A DNA stretch of 13,707 bases, from positions 1 to 13,707 of the forward strand of contig UQUT01000026.1 in the NCBI GenBank assembly GCA_900544285.1, given 5' to 3'. Each line of letters opens with the position of its first letter. The first letter of the stretch is position 1. The DNA comes from an uncultured Eubacterium sp. (GTDB lineage: Bacteria; Bacillota; Clostridia; Oscillospirales; CAG-272). The notes beneath the pieces are model-generated. The model saw nothing but the letters and a program-made list of their open reading frames with translations. It made no database searches and was not told the DNA's origin. Made by a program: the position numbers and the translations under genes. Below, piece by piece: positions 13,392 to 13,707 of this stretch.

Positions 13392-13707
13392 CAAAAGAAA
13401 CTTCGGTTATTTTGTTTGAGAAAATTTTATAATAATCAAACAAAAATAATTTTTCATCTCCGTTTCTGCTTTTTACGCCTGAAAAGAAAGTAGGCAAAAG
13501 AAACTTTGGTTATTATTTCGCGCAAACTTTATAATAAGTAAACAGAGATAATTTTCATCTCCGTTTCTGCTTTTTACGCCTGAAAAGAAAGTAGGCAAAA
13601 GAAACTTTGGTTATTATTTCGCGCAAACTTTATAATAAGTAAACAGAGATAATTTTCATCTCCGTTTCTGCTTTTTACGCCTGAAAAGAAAGTAGGCAAA
13701 AGAAACT
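13377..13707. repeat. Tandem repeat array, 101-bp period, running off the window
   Basis: Units begin GAAAAGAAA(A)GTAGGC at 13377, 13481, 13582 and 13683. The first unit is 104 bp and diverged in the middle. The second and third are 101 bp and identical by eye, and the fourth is cut by the window end. Each unit holds TTTATAATAAG, ATCTCCGTTTCTGC and imperfect palindromes such as GTTTCT...AGAAAC. There is no plausible coding potential. Identity of the inner units indicates recent expansion; the total copy number is unknown. Confidence 0.92.

Noticed and set aside
13297..13497. 66-codon minus-strand frame including SFAYFSFQRK
   Set aside because: It is the repeat read backwards; such frames are commonly annotated over this repeat but lack coding evidence.
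13364..13707. CRISPR array
   Set aside because: The full 101-bp unit repeats with no unique spacers, and no cas gene is present.

Overview
The window looks like chromosomal DNA from a low-to-mid-GC Firmicute, most likely an uncultured gut-type member of the Clostridia. The reasons are strong AGGAGG-type ribosome binding sites, several sigma-A promoters at or near the TTGACA-17-TATAAT consensus, an ECF-type vitamin transporter subunit, a YlmH-type S4 protein, and a repeat family (GAAAAGAAAGTAGGC...) of a kind I associate with such genomes. No rRNA, tRNA, CRISPR array, transposase or phage gene was seen. Genus-level assignment is not possible from the sequence alone.

Layout. (1) Positions 1-368 hold no gene I can support. 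They contain a perfect consensus promoter reading leftward, a roughly 100-nt leader that can fold into a three-way-junction-like RNA, and a terminator. (2) Positions 369-4088 carry a leftward group: wecB (UDP-GlcNAc 2-epimerase), an ECF transporter S component, galE (UDP-glucose 4-epimerase, with its own perfect promoter inside the end of the preceding gene) and a membrane-anchored permuted NlpC/P60-type protein. (3) Divergent from wecB, two tandem NodB-type deacetylase paralogues run rightward (4244-5877). (4) Next come ylmH, an rlmA-type rRNA methyltransferase and a membrane-anchored N-acetylmuramoyl-L-alanine amidase (5949-8446). (5) dut and a large GH78-like protein run leftward (8519-11064), converging on the amidase at a 36-bp perfect palindrome. 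(6) Rightward again lie a 583-aa beta-lactamase-fold serine hydrolase and a 71-aa Cys-rich protein of unknown function, whose ribosome binding site sits inside a terminator stem. (7) The window ends in a 101-bp tandem repeat array that continues past the edge.

Functional reading. GalE and WecB supply nucleotide sugars (UDP-Gal/GalNAc and UDP-ManNAc) for wall or capsule polymers. The amidase and the NlpC/P60-like protein probably act on the cell wall. The deacetylases, GH78-like protein and serine hydrolase look like carbohydrate-modifying enzymes. The rest (YlmH, RlmA, Dut) is housekeeping. No single obvious new defence or mobile system is present. The most unusual items are the unidentified structured leader at the left edge, the GH78-like protein lacking the expected catalytic Glu, the small Cys-rich gene between two hairpins, and the terminal repeat array.
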